A model generated the notes under the pieces. That model searched no databases, was not told the DNA's origin, and worked only from the letters and a program-made list of their open reading frames with translations. The position numbers were made by a program, and so were the translations under genes. This document shows positions 17,001 through 24,256 of a stretch of DNA of 31,890 nt, in pieces; within the stretch, counting starts at the first letter, position 1, and every line of letters starts with the position of its first letter. Origin of the DNA: DASYQV01 sp036005125 (lineage in GTDB: Bacteria; Acidobacteriota; Vicinamibacteria; Vicinamibacterales; UBA2999); NCBI GenBank assembly GCA_036005125.1, contig DASYQV010000050.1, forward strand, positions 1 through 31,890, in the 5' to 3' direction.

Positions 17001-17088
17001 CGCGGTCGGACAGATAGACCTGGCCTATCCCTTCCAGCGGCCGGGCCGTGGTTGGGTGCTGGGCTTCAGCATCGCGCCAGGTTTTTGA
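14011..17088 (+). CDS. outer-membrane metalloprotease / TolB-like propeller / beta-barrel fusion
   Basis: The product has 1025 residues and a signal peptide (to about STAHAQ, residue 29). Part one (about 30-290) is a peptidase-MA-like gluzincin domain: HELVH at residues 142-146, with a probable third zinc ligand Glu174 in WFIEGMAEY. Part two (about 300-600) contains TolB/WD40-like blades with SxSPDG motifs (SLSPDGRRVVY, SWSPDGGSIAF, SWSPDGSRLAF, QWAPDGRRIYF). Part three (about 630-1025) is a BamA/TamA-like surface-antigen barrel, with Gly/aromatic-rich strands, an IRGYTIGSF turn and a C-terminal Phe. GGAG lies before the ATG. Similar fusions occur in Acidobacteriota and Gemmatimonadota, with no known function that I can recall. 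The protein probably displays a periplasmic protease and propeller on a barrel (inference). It is monocistronic. Confidence 0.85.
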   Translation: MRTYAGTRAVTLLVSALLAAGAESTAHAQYFGRNKVQYKNFQFDTLTTDHFRVYFYPEERQAAGDLARMAERWYARLSKFFGHELSTLQPLVAYASSPDFRQTNVIAGQIGEGTGGVTEGFKRRIVMPFAGSLAETDHVLGHELVHAFQYDIARRDPNDSAGSSIERLSLWFIEGMAEYVSVGHVDPHTAMWIRDAAREPAKLPSIAQLDDPRYFPYRWGQALWAYIAGRWGDDAVVRVFEEALRSGSSAALERVTGLTINELSQEWHDAIRAQYAPILEANTRASAQGRSITADQKRRGALAVSPSLSPDGRRVVYLSERDMLSVDLYVADADTGQMIRKLVNTAIDPHFSSLQFIASAGSWDPHGRQFVFGAIREGRPELAIIDVDRGQRVRDIPLAELGEILNPSWSPDGGSIAFSAITGGHSDLFIYDLRQNVLRRLTNDAFADLQPSWSPDGSRLAFVTDRFSTDLTSLQAGRLGLALLDPASGRIEALATVQHGKSINPQWAPDGRRIYFLADPSGLTNVYVVDVATGRVNRLTNLDAGASGITALSPALSAPLDANRLAFSAYEEGRIGIYILDGRNEVTGVPVDVSAASDTAAVLPPARRASDELQALLNDPITGLPPHIGTEAPYRPRLSLDYVGRPYVAVGATRFGGMYGGGLSFSMSDMLGNHTLFTAVDVNNYGGGFTDVFKNTGALVAYQNMARRWNWGVAGGQTPYVAGGFASGITTSGGQTALVEQQIIQRQTYRGLNSGVAYPLNQSRRLEFGGGYQQVTFDQQVRTVVTSFVSGRQLSDTTENTALADGLNLGMATAATVFDTAVFGPTSPVAGQRSRFEVSPTFGTIAFTGALADYRRYFMPARFYTVAGRVMHYGRYGPGSEDPRLLPMFIGYPDLIRGYTIGSFRSSECGAGPAGSCEAFDRLLGSRMLIGNLELRFPLLRPFGVHDRMYGPIPIEVAFFADAGVAWQKSDRPTFLGGDRHPVSSAGVTLRANLFGFAVGQIDLAYPFQRPGRGWVLGFSIAPGF

Positions 17089-17094
17089 GTCCAT

Positions 17095-17793
17095 TCAAAA
17101 CGTCACGAAGAGCAACCCGGAGATCGCGCCGTGCGGTCGAGGGCGGTCGCGCAGCTCGATCCCCTTCACCAGCACGTAAAGGCGGCCATCGACCCGAACG
17201 CCGACGCCGCGCATGAACCCGCGATCGCGCAGGACGAGCCAGTGTTTCACCCCGCCGCCCGCGTGATAGACGGAGCCTGTCTCGACGAGCGTGAGACCTT
17301 CATGGAGCTGGCGCAGATAGCCAGCTCCGCCGCTGACAAAGGGCACCGTGCGGTCTCCGAGCGCGAAACGATCGAGCAGCACGACAACAGTGCCGTCGAC
17401 GAAATACTGGTTGACCGACTCGGCCACTGTGAGTGCCGGAGCGTTTTCGACGTCGTTGCTGACGCGCGTTCGCACCTTCGGACGGCTGAACACCAGACCC
17501 GCTTCGATCGCGATTCTTTTCGTGAGACCGTAGCCCACGCGCGCATCCAACCCGGGCGCGCTGCCAAACCGGCTCTCGGTAGTGAACAGCGTGAACGGCG
17601 CGGGTGTGCCGGGGGAGTTGGCCCGAAGGGCTGCCGTGCTGCTTCCGAGCCCGGCCCCACCCAGCCACAACCCGCCAACCGCCCCTTCGACACGATGCGC
17701 AGGGCGTTCCTCGGCTGTCTGCGCCAGGGTCGGCGTGCCACGCACGACCAGCAGGACGACCGACAACGCGATCACCAGCTTGAACGCGATCAC
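17095..17793 (-). CDS. outer-membrane beta-barrel protein
   Basis: The product is 232 residues with a signal peptide ending near TLAQ. The mature part is built of alternating strands with Gly and aromatic residues (VEGAVGGLWLGGAG, ARVGYGLTKRIAIEAGLVFSRPKVRTR, VPFVSGGAGYLRQLHEG, GVGVRVDGRLYVL) and ends GLLFVTF, a terminal Phe as expected for an outer-membrane barrel. It resembles small OmpA/OmpW-type eight-stranded barrels, but no specific family is recognised. The start is GTG at 17793, overlapping the stop of the matrixin gene as GTGA, so it is the third gene of that operon. Its stop is six bases from the stop of the convergent 14011-17088 gene. Confidence 0.8.
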   Translation of the reverse strand: MIAFKLVIALSVVLLVVRGTPTLAQTAEERPAHRVEGAVGGLWLGGAGLGSSTAALRANSPGTPAPFTLFTTESRFGSAPGLDARVGYGLTKRIAIEAGLVFSRPKVRTRVSNDVENAPALTVAESVNQYFVDGTVVVLLDRFALGDRTVPFVSGGAGYLRQLHEGLTLVETGSVYHAGGGVKHWLVLRDRGFMRGVGVRVDGRLYVLVKGIELRDRPRPHGAISGLLFVTF

Positions 17794-18800
17794 TTGGGCC
17801 TGACCTCGACGACGAAGCGCCCGCCAACGCCGCCGCGCGGCGCGATGAACAGCCGTTCGAAATAAGTGACCTGGAAGTCGACGTCAACCGCGTCCTCGCC
17901 GCTGAAGAAACTGTCGACGTCGGCGTCGTCGAGCGGCTCCACGCGAATCACATGGGGTCCCGGCGTCAGGCCGGCAATCTGGAACTCGCCGTTGGTATTG
18001 GCGCTGAAGCCGCCGATGAGCGCGCGTGTTGCGGGGTTGAATGCCACCACGTGCGCCCCGAACAGCGGCCGGCCACCCCGTGTCACCTGTCCCCGTGCCG
18101 CGCCCGTGGCGTTACGGAAGCCGGCCTCCGGATAGAGATCCGACACGCCCGCGATGTCGTCAGGCTGGAGCTCGCGGTCGGCAGTGTTGCCGGGACCGAA
18201 CGAGATCGGAAACATCACGGCGCCGGAGGCGAGCACCCGTCGTCCGCCGCCGCGCATTTCCGTCTCTCCGAGCGCCGAATGTCCGAGGCCGAGGAAGTGC
18301 CCGATTTCGTGCAGGGCCGTGGACTGCACATCGAATCGCCCGGGCTGACCCGCGCTCGCTGTCGACCAGTCGAACGCCGAGTTGAAGAAGATGTCCGCTT
18401 CCACGATCTCACCGGTCAACACGTCCACGACAAAACCGGTTGCCCCGAGCACGCGCTCGAGCTCCGGCTTGTTCTGGAAACCGAGGACGGAGAGGTCATC
18501 GTCTTCGAACGGCTCCGCGTTGGTGAAGCCCGCGAACTGGAAGCGAATCGAGGCGGTCGGAACGGCTTCCCATGTGTCGAACGCGCGCGCCACCGCTGCC
18601 TGGAAATCCGAAGCAGAGACACCAGGTACCCCGCGGTTGGTGACGAAATAGCGCACTGGCCTCGACGCATCCCACTGAAGAGTCACCGTCCCGGCGCGAA
18701 GCGTCTGGACGGAAAACTTGAGATAGGCCCGTGCGGGCTCTGGCAGGGCCAGCAACAACACGAGCGTGACAACCGCATGCTGGCGTACTGTGTGCGTCAT
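17790..18800 (-). CDS. secreted matrixin-type metalloprotease with C-terminal Ig-like domain
   Basis: The product is 336 residues with a signal peptide ending PARA. A metzincin domain is marked by HEIGHFLGLGH (His164, 168, 174) and a Met-turn Met196 in SGAVMFP, the M10A (matrixin) arrangement. Before it, the segment ADIFFNSAFDW matches the strand before the helix in matrixins. Residues about 240-336 form a carboxypeptidase-regulatory-like beta sandwich (GQVTRGGRPLFGAHVVAFNP, NTNGEFQIAGLTPGPHVIRVEP). No cysteine-switch prodomain is visible. The ATG at 18800 overlaps the upstream gene's stop (ATGA), and its own stop overlaps the next start (GTGA). It is probably exported and may process proteins in the envelope or outside; the substrate is unknown. 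Confidence 0.9.
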   Translation of the reverse strand: MTHTVRQHAVVTLVLLLALPEPARAYLKFSVQTLRAGTVTLQWDASRPVRYFVTNRGVPGVSASDFQAAVARAFDTWEAVPTASIRFQFAGFTNAEPFEDDDLSVLGFQNKPELERVLGATGFVVDVLTGEIVEADIFFNSAFDWSTASAGQPGRFDVQSTALHEIGHFLGLGHSALGETEMRGGGRRVLASGAVMFPISFGPGNTADRELQPDDIAGVSDLYPEAGFRNATGAARGQVTRGGRPLFGAHVVAFNPATRALIGGFSANTNGEFQIAGLTPGPHVIRVEPLDDADVDSFFSGEDAVDVDFQVTYFERLFIAPRGGVGGRFVVEVRPK

Positions 18801-19339
18801 CGAACACGCTCCAGGATGTCGCGAACCTTCCGGCCGAACTCATCCACCGCCAGTGGACGCCGCGCGGGATCGCCGCGGACGACGCGCTCGGCCCCAATGC
18901 CCTGTGCCGTGACGGGCGGCGGCGTCACGACGTCGCGTCCGCCGGTGTCGCGGGCGATTCGGAAGACACCCTGGCTCAAGCCGTAGAGATGCGGAATCGA
19001 CGGGCTTGTCGCGTTCAGGAACACGATCACCTCGTCACCGCGCTCGAAAACGGGCGCACCGACCAGCACGCGGCGATATCGTCCGATCTGACCGCCGGGC
19101 ACCTTGAATGTGACGGTCGATCCGAGATTGCCCTTGAAGTGCTCCACCGCCGTCAACGTGACGAGCGTCTCGATCGATCGACGATCGCCCGTCGTTTGAG
19201 CGCGGACGTCAACGACACGCCCGTGTACGATGGCCCGGCATCCGGTCACGAGCTCGGCGAAATCAGCCGGAATGAAAACCGTCGCCAGGGTGGGAGCGGG
19301 AAGAAGCAGAAAAAGGAGCGGAAGGAGCCGGTTAATCAT
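18797..19339 (-). CDS. secreted protein of unknown function, matrixin partner
   Basis: The product is 180 residues. It has a signal peptide (MINRLLPLLFLLLPAPTLAT) and a beta-rich mature part: AIVHGRVVDVRAQ, then TLVTLTAVEHFKGNLGS, TVTFKVPGGQIG and GDEVIVFLN. This pattern is common in secreted proteins encoded next to matrixins in Acidobacteria and related phyla, where an 'is this a cargo or inhibitor' question is unresolved; I know no named function. The frame stays open upstream to 19501, but that part (PKSQIPNPKSQIANQSQ) is translated heptad repeat, so the ATG at 19339 is chosen. It lies three bases from the first full repeat heptad and has no ribosome site. The stop overlaps the matrixin ATG. 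Confidence 0.72.
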   Translation of the reverse strand: MINRLLPLLFLLLPAPTLATVFIPADFAELVTGCRAIVHGRVVDVRAQTTGDRRSIETLVTLTAVEHFKGNLGSTVTFKVPGGQIGRYRRVLVGAPVFERGDEVIVFLNATSPSIPHLYGLSQGVFRIARDTGGRDVVTPPPVTAQGIGAERVVRGDPARRPLAVDEFGRKVRDILERVR

Positions 19340-19340
19340 T

Positions 19341-19523
19341 TGTGATTTGTGATTTGTGATTTGTGATTGGTTTGCGATTTGCGATTTGGGATTTGGGATT
19401 TGGGATTTGGGATTTGCAGTTGATGGTGGACTGGCGATTACCATTTTGATCCGAGTCCTTGAATCGGCGAATCGATACTCACGATTTACATCACAAATCA
19501 CGAATCATGAATCACAAATCGCG
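19341..19523. repeat. long inverted heptad array
   Basis: The left arm has GTGATTT three times and GTGATTG (19342-19369), two GCGATTT units (19374-19387) and four GGGATTT units (19388-19415). A core of about 70-80 bases follows, with a few stray units. The right arm is AATCACG, AATCATG, AATCACA, AATCGCG at 19496-19523. The right arm includes the last two codons and the TGA of lpxB (stop 19512-19514). The left arm begins right after the start codon of the secreted-protein gene. Confidence 0.92.
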
Positions 19524-20648
19524 TGTCGCCACCTCGAGCACCGCGTCGGCCGCACGGCCGCTGGCGCCCGGTTTGCCGAGCTTGGTGCGCACGTCCCGCA
19601 GCGCATCACGCGTTGCCGTCCACCGATCCCGATCGGTCAGCAAGGCGACCGTCTCCCTGGTCACGCGCTCGGGCGTGAACTCCTCCTGAATCAGTTCGGG
19701 CACGACCCGGTGCCCTGCGACGAGATTCGCCATCGCGTACGTGTCTACTTTTACAAACGGCCGGCCCAGCGCGTAGGTCAGGGGCGAGAGACGGTACACG
19801 ACCACCATCGGCCGTTCGTGCAGCGCCGCCTGGACCGTCGCCGTCCCGGATGCGGTCACCACGACATCGGATGAGGCAAGCACATCGTCGGTCCGATTCC
19901 AGACGAGGACTGGAGGCTCTGGCCGGATGTCCCTCAAGGACGCGAACTGCGCCTCGACAAGGTTGGGCGCGCACGCCACCACGAACTGCACATCAGAAAC
20001 CTTGATGCGGATCTGGGGCACCGCAGCCGCGAGACCCGGCAGGATGCGATGCACTTCGTTCGGACGGCTGCCCGGCAGCACCGCCACGGTTGGCAATGCG
20101 GGATCGAGGCCATGGGCGCGTAGAAAAACGTCGCGAGGCTCCAGCGGCCGCGCCAGATCCACCAACGGATGCCCGACGAACAGCACGTCCACGCCCTCTC
20201 GCCGGTAGAGCGGCTCCTCGAACGGAAAGATCACCAGCACACGATCGACGAACCGCTTCATGGTCCGCATGCGCCCGGGACGCCATGCCCAGAGCTGCGG
20301 GCTGACGTAGTAGACGATTCGGATGCCCAGACGATGCAGCGCCGCCATCAGGCGGAAATTGAAGTCCGGGAAATCGATCGCAACAAAGACGTCGGGACGC
20401 GTTGCGCGCGCGGCGTCCACCAGGCGGCGGAGCATCGCATACGATCGCGGCAGGACGCGGATCGCCTCGGTCAGCCCCGTGACCGAGATCCCCTTGAAAT
20501 CGCCGACGAGCCGTCCTCCGGCGGCGCGCAGCCGATCCGAGCCCAGGCCGAAGATCTCGGCGGAAGGTATTCGAGCGGCGATCTCCGTCGCGAGCGCCCC
20601 GGCGTAGACGTCGCCGGAGGGTTCGCCGCAGGAGACCATCACTCTCAC
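19512..20648 (-). CDS. lpxB: lipid-A-disaccharide synthase LpxB
   Basis: LpxB joins UDP-2,3-diacylglucosamine and lipid X to make the lipid A disaccharide at the inner-membrane surface. The 378-residue product shows the family N-terminus VRVMVSCGEPSGDVYAGAL, then IDFPDFNFRLM, YYVSPQLWAWRPGRM, FPFEEPLYRREGVDVLFVGHPL, LPGSRPNEVHRILP, ASGTATVQAAL and the late VVYRLSPLTYALGRPFVKV. It appears complete. The start is GTG at 20648; an ATG three codons in is possible. Twenty-four bases separate it from the M16-like gene upstream, so it probably shares that transcript. The final Asp-Leu and stop are encoded by the first repeat of the adjoining heptad array. Confidence 0.97.
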   Translation of the reverse strand: MRVMVSCGEPSGDVYAGALATEIAARIPSAEIFGLGSDRLRAAGGRLVGDFKGISVTGLTEAIRVLPRSYAMLRRLVDAARATRPDVFVAIDFPDFNFRLMAALHRLGIRIVYYVSPQLWAWRPGRMRTMKRFVDRVLVIFPFEEPLYRREGVDVLFVGHPLVDLARPLEPRDVFLRAHGLDPALPTVAVLPGSRPNEVHRILPGLAAAVPQIRIKVSDVQFVVACAPNLVEAQFASLRDIRPEPPVLVWNRTDDVLASSDVVVTASGTATVQAALHERPMVVVYRLSPLTYALGRPFVKVDTYAMANLVAGHRVVPELIQEEFTPERVTRETVALLTDRDRWTATRDALRDVRTKLGKPGASGRAADAVLEVATRDL

Positions 20649-20672
20649 GCTGTGATGCTGTCGTTCCGCAGG

Positions 20673-22907
20673 CTACTGCGGCCGTTCGAACAGCTTTGGA
20701 TCGATGGAGCCGTTGATTCGGACGTCGGTCAGCACCCGATCGAGGATCGTCCGTCCATTGCGCCGCACCTCCGCCTTGAACGCGACCTGAACGCCATTCA
20801 CGGGGCGGTAATCGCTGAAGACCTCGTCCGCCTGCAACGGACGTCCATCCGGACCGACGGCTGAATAAGACTGCCGCGCGATGAGATTTTTCGCGTCGAC
20901 ATAGAGCTTGACGGGCGGAAGGTTGCTCCCGGAGATTTCAATCACACGCACCACACTGCCATCGGTCCCCTCCTCGGGCAGGAGCCGAACGGTGAGCGAG
21001 CCCTCGACCGCAGCAATGAGCATCGGGATCGTGTCACGCCGGACGCTGGTCGCGAAGTCGTCGCGCATGGGCGCAGGCGCGTCGTGCACGCCTGTCGGAT
21101 CCTTCACCCATGCCTGTCCCGCGTTATACACCTGCGTGACCTGGGCGCCTGCCACCGACGCGTCGACGCGGAACTTGTCTGGGTACGCCACGTAGGTCGT
21201 CGTCTTCGATTCGAGCGGTCCCTGGTCCAGCCGGAAGGTCGTCGTCGACTCGGCGACCACGGTCTTCACAGACTTGAGCAGACCGAGCCCGCCCTTCGCA
21301 TCGACGACGCGCTTGACGAGCTCCCGCGGGTCCGAGTCGGAGGCTGGACGCTGTGCGCTCTGCGCGGCAGCGGGCGCGTAGTTCGTGACGCCTCGCGCCG
21401 GTGAGGCCAGACGCAGACCCGGCGCCCCGGTGTACTTCGCAATCGGTTTCCTCGCGTCGCGGCGCAGGCTTGCGGCCATCAGATCCACTTCTTCGATCGG
21501 GATCACCTCGAATTCGGAGAAGCCGAGACTTTTCAACTGCGGCGTGAACGACTTTGCGTCGCCGACCAGCACGACCGACAGACGATCCGGGTGCAGATAC
21601 GTGCGGGCGATGCGCTGCACGTCATCAACGGTGACGGCCTGCACCCGTTCGCGGAACGTGCCGATTTCCTCGAGCGGCAGCTCGTAGAAGACGGCGTTGA
21701 GGACCTGGGTCGCGATCGCATCGGGTGTCTCGATCGTCAGCGGAAAGTGGCCCGCAAGGTACGCCTGCGCGTCCGACAGCTCGCGCGGGTTGACGCGCTC
21801 GCGCTGCAGTCGGCTGAACTCCTCCACCACGAGGCGCAGGGCCTCGCCGGTCGTCTCGGTGCGGGTATCGGTCTCCGCGACGAAATCGCCCGTCTGCTTC
21901 AACGTCTGGATGTCCGCCGAGGCGCCATACGTGAGCCCTCGCTCCGTGCGCAGGACACGGTGGAGCCGGTTCGCCCCCTCGCCGCCGAGAATCTTGAAGG
22001 CCAGGTCGACGGCCATGTACTCGGGGTGCTTGCGTGGAATCCCGAGGTGGCCAACGCGAATCTCAGTCTGTACGGCGTCTGGCTTGTCGATGACGACAAC
22101 GCGGCGCGTCGCCGGCGGCGGCTCCACCATCTTCATCGGCGGCACTTCCCCGCGCGGCCACTTTCCGAACACACGCTCGGCCGCGGCAAATGCCTCCCCG
22201 CCCGTGACATCGCCGACGATGGCGAGAATCATGTTGTTCGGCACGAAGTAGCGGCGGTGATACTCCTGCAGGTCTTGACGGGTGACCGTCGCGATCGACT
22301 CCGCCGTGCCGGTGTTCGGAAGGCCGTATGGGTGGAAGCCGTACACGAGCCGGTCGAAGACGACGTTGGCGACGTAGTCCGGATCGTTCCGGCTGACCTG
22401 CAGAGTCGAGAGCGCCTGCTGTCGCTGACGCTCGATCTCTTCCGGCGCGAACGCGGGGTTGCGCACGACGTCGGCAATCAGGTCCATGACCAGCCCGAAG
22501 GAATCCTTCATCACCACCGCATTGACGTAGCTGAGATCGCTGCCTGCTCCCGTGCCGAGCGCGCCGCCGATTGAATCAATCGAGTCCGCGATCTGGAACG
22601 CCGACTTCGTGGTGGTGCCCTGGTCGAGCAGTTGCGCGGTCAGCATGCCGACGCCGCTCTTGCCCTGCGGGTCCTGCGCCCCGCCGGCGCGAATCAGCAG
22701 GCGGACGCTCACGGCCGGCTGCTCGTGATGCAACACGGTGATCACGGACATGCCGTTGCCGAGCGTCCGCACCTCGTAGGGCGGGAAGTTGACCTGCCGG
22801 GCGGGCAGCGGGCGCGGCGGCGGCTCCGAAGGCCATGTCGGCCACGACTGCGACTGAGCGCTTGCGGTTGTCGCGACCGACAGCAGAAGCACCGCGAAGA
22901 ATCTCAC
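20673..22907 (-). CDS. catalytically inactive M16 peptidase subunit with LolA-like C-terminal domain
   Basis: The product is 744 residues with a signal peptide (VRFFAVLLLSVATTASA). Residues about 45-465 carry two M16 (pitrilysin/MPP-like) lobes, including RTERGLTYGASADI. The zinc motif HxxEH is lost: the aligned stretch is GVGMLTAQLLDQGT, with Met88, Ala91 and Gln92 where His, Glu and His are expected. Residues about 510-744 form a beta-rich domain resembling the LolA/outer-membrane lipoprotein-sorting fold (LESKTTTYVAYPDKFRVDAS, KLYVDAKNLIARQSYSA, VQVAFKAEVRRNGRTILDRVLTDVRI in part). It is probably the non-catalytic partner of the active M16 enzyme encoded immediately upstream, whose stop overlaps its GTG start (GTGA). 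The role of the LolA-like part is unknown. Confidence 0.88.
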   Translation of the reverse strand: MRFFAVLLLSVATTASAQSQSWPTWPSEPPPRPLPARQVNFPPYEVRTLGNGMSVITVLHHEQPAVSVRLLIRAGGAQDPQGKSGVGMLTAQLLDQGTTTKSAFQIADSIDSIGGALGTGAGSDLSYVNAVVMKDSFGLVMDLIADVVRNPAFAPEEIERQRQQALSTLQVSRNDPDYVANVVFDRLVYGFHPYGLPNTGTAESIATVTRQDLQEYHRRYFVPNNMILAIVGDVTGGEAFAAAERVFGKWPRGEVPPMKMVEPPPATRRVVVIDKPDAVQTEIRVGHLGIPRKHPEYMAVDLAFKILGGEGANRLHRVLRTERGLTYGASADIQTLKQTGDFVAETDTRTETTGEALRLVVEEFSRLQRERVNPRELSDAQAYLAGHFPLTIETPDAIATQVLNAVFYELPLEEIGTFRERVQAVTVDDVQRIARTYLHPDRLSVVLVGDAKSFTPQLKSLGFSEFEVIPIEEVDLMAASLRRDARKPIAKYTGAPGLRLASPARGVTNYAPAAAQSAQRPASDSDPRELVKRVVDAKGGLGLLKSVKTVVAESTTTFRLDQGPLESKTTTYVAYPDKFRVDASVAGAQVTQVYNAGQAWVKDPTGVHDAPAPMRDDFATSVRRDTIPMLIAAVEGSLTVRLLPEEGTDGSVVRVIEISGSNLPPVKLYVDAKNLIARQSYSAVGPDGRPLQADEVFSDYRPVNGVQVAFKAEVRRNGRTILDRVLTDVRINGSIDPKLFERPQ

Positions 22908-24256
22908 CGCCCACCTCCCTTCGCCCCGCCTTTCGGCACGATGTGGAGCACCAGGCGATTCGATTCGGTGAAGTAGGTCTTCGCGACGCGCTGCACGTCG
23001 GCAGCGCTGATGTTCATGAAGATGTCGAACTCTCCGTCAGCCGTGGTGATGTCGTTGTGGATGACGGCGGCGTGCGCGAGGTGGAGCGCCTTCTCCTGGT
23101 TCGACTCGCGGCCGACTATGTAGTCACGCGCGAACTGGTTCTTGGCGCGCTGAAGCTCGTGCGCGGTCACCGGCTCGTATTTGAGCTTGTCGAGCTCTGC
23201 GAGGAGCGCCTTCTCCGTCTCGTCGGGCGACCGACCCGGCTGCACGATAGCGACAGCAAAAAAGAGGTTCGGATCTTCGGTGATGTTGCCGGTGCCGGAC
23301 GCGGTGAGCGCGAGCCGCTTGTTGTAGACGAGCTCGCGCACGATTCGCGCGCTCTGCCCATCGGAGAGGATCTTCGACGCAATGTGCAACGGGTACGAAT
23401 CAGGATGTCCGTCGTAGGTGATGTGGTACGCGACAACCACGGCGGGCAATGGCCAGGCCTCCTCAACCGTGACCCGCTGCTCCTTGGCCTTCACCGGTTC
23501 CTTGGGGATGTCTCGTGGCACGGGGCGCCGCGCCTTGGGCACGCGTCCGAGGTACTGGTTCACCAACTGCACCGCCTGCACCGAGTCGAAGTCGCCGACG
23601 ATCGTGACCGTCGCGTTCTCGGGCACGTAATACGTGAGGTAGAAATCGCGCACGTCCTCGACGGAGGCGGCCTCCAGATCGACGAGGCTGCCGATCGTCG
23701 GGTGTTTGTAGGGATGCGTCGTGAACGCGAACCCGTAGACGATCTCGTTCAACCGGCCGTACGGCTGGTTCTCGACGCGCATGCGCCGCTCTTCCTTCAC
23801 CACCTCGCGCTCGCGCTGGAAGACCGTCTCGTCGATGCGCAGCGTCGCCATGCGATCGGCCTCGAGCCACACCGCGAGCGGCAGATACTGCGCGGGAATC
23901 GTCTCCCAGAAGACCGTCGTGTCCTCGGTCGTGTAGGCGTTGCTCTGACCGCCCACGCTCGAGATGATCGACGTGTGCGCTTCGGGCTCGACGTTCTTGG
24001 AGCCCTTGAACATCATGTGCTCGAAGAGGTGCGCAAAGCCGGTGCGCCCGGTCTTCTCGTTTTTCGAGCCAACGTGATACCACACCGACACGTGCACGAT
24101 CGGCGTCGAATGGTCCTCCGAGAGGATCACCCGCAAGCCATTGGGCAGGGTCAGTATCTGATACTGCAGTTTGGGCGGCCGGACGGCGGCCGCGAGCGGC
24201 ACGAACGCACCTGCGACCACCGCGCAGGCTGCGAGCCAGAGGGAAATGCGGCGCAT
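22904..24256 (-). CDS. active M16 family zinc peptidase
   Basis: The product is 450 residues with an N-terminal signal peptide (MRRISLWLAACAVVAGAFVPLAAA). The inverted zinc motif reads HLFEH at residues 76-80 in GFAHLFEHMMFKGS. The third ligand is a glutamate near residue 155 in REREVVKEERRMR, the normal spacing for M16. YTTEDTTVFWETIP and the C-terminal lobe (YNKRLALTASGTGNITEDPNLF) complete the fold. Such periplasmic M16B enzymes usually work as a dimer with a second subunit encoded next door, here 20673-22907. They degrade peptides or unfolded proteins; the substrate is unknown. The ATG at 24256 has no clear ribosome site. Upstream is the repeat-rich gap at 24257-24662. Confidence 0.94.
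   Translation of the reverse strand: MRRISLWLAACAVVAGAFVPLAAAVRPPKLQYQILTLPNGLRVILSEDHSTPIVHVSVWYHVGSKNEKTGRTGFAHLFEHMMFKGSKNVEPEAHTSIISSVGGQSNAYTTEDTTVFWETIPAQYLPLAVWLEADRMATLRIDETVFQREREVVKEERRMRVENQPYGRLNEIVYGFAFTTHPYKHPTIGSLVDLEAASVEDVRDFYLTYYVPENATVTIVGDFDSVQAVQLVNQYLGRVPKARRPVPRDIPKEPVKAKEQRVTVEEAWPLPAVVVAYHITYDGHPDSYPLHIASKILSDGQSARIVRELVYNKRLALTASGTGNITEDPNLFFAVAIVQPGRSPDETEKALLAELDKLKYEPVTAHELQRAKNQFARDYIVGRESNQEKALHLAHAAVIHNDITTADGEFDIFMNISAADVQRVAKTYFTESNRLVLHIVPKGGAKGGGR

Noticed and set aside
19340..19501. N-terminal extension of the secreted protein at 18797-19339
   Set aside because: The extra residues are translated heptad repeats (PKSQIPNPKSQIANQSQ) before a clear signal peptide at 19339.
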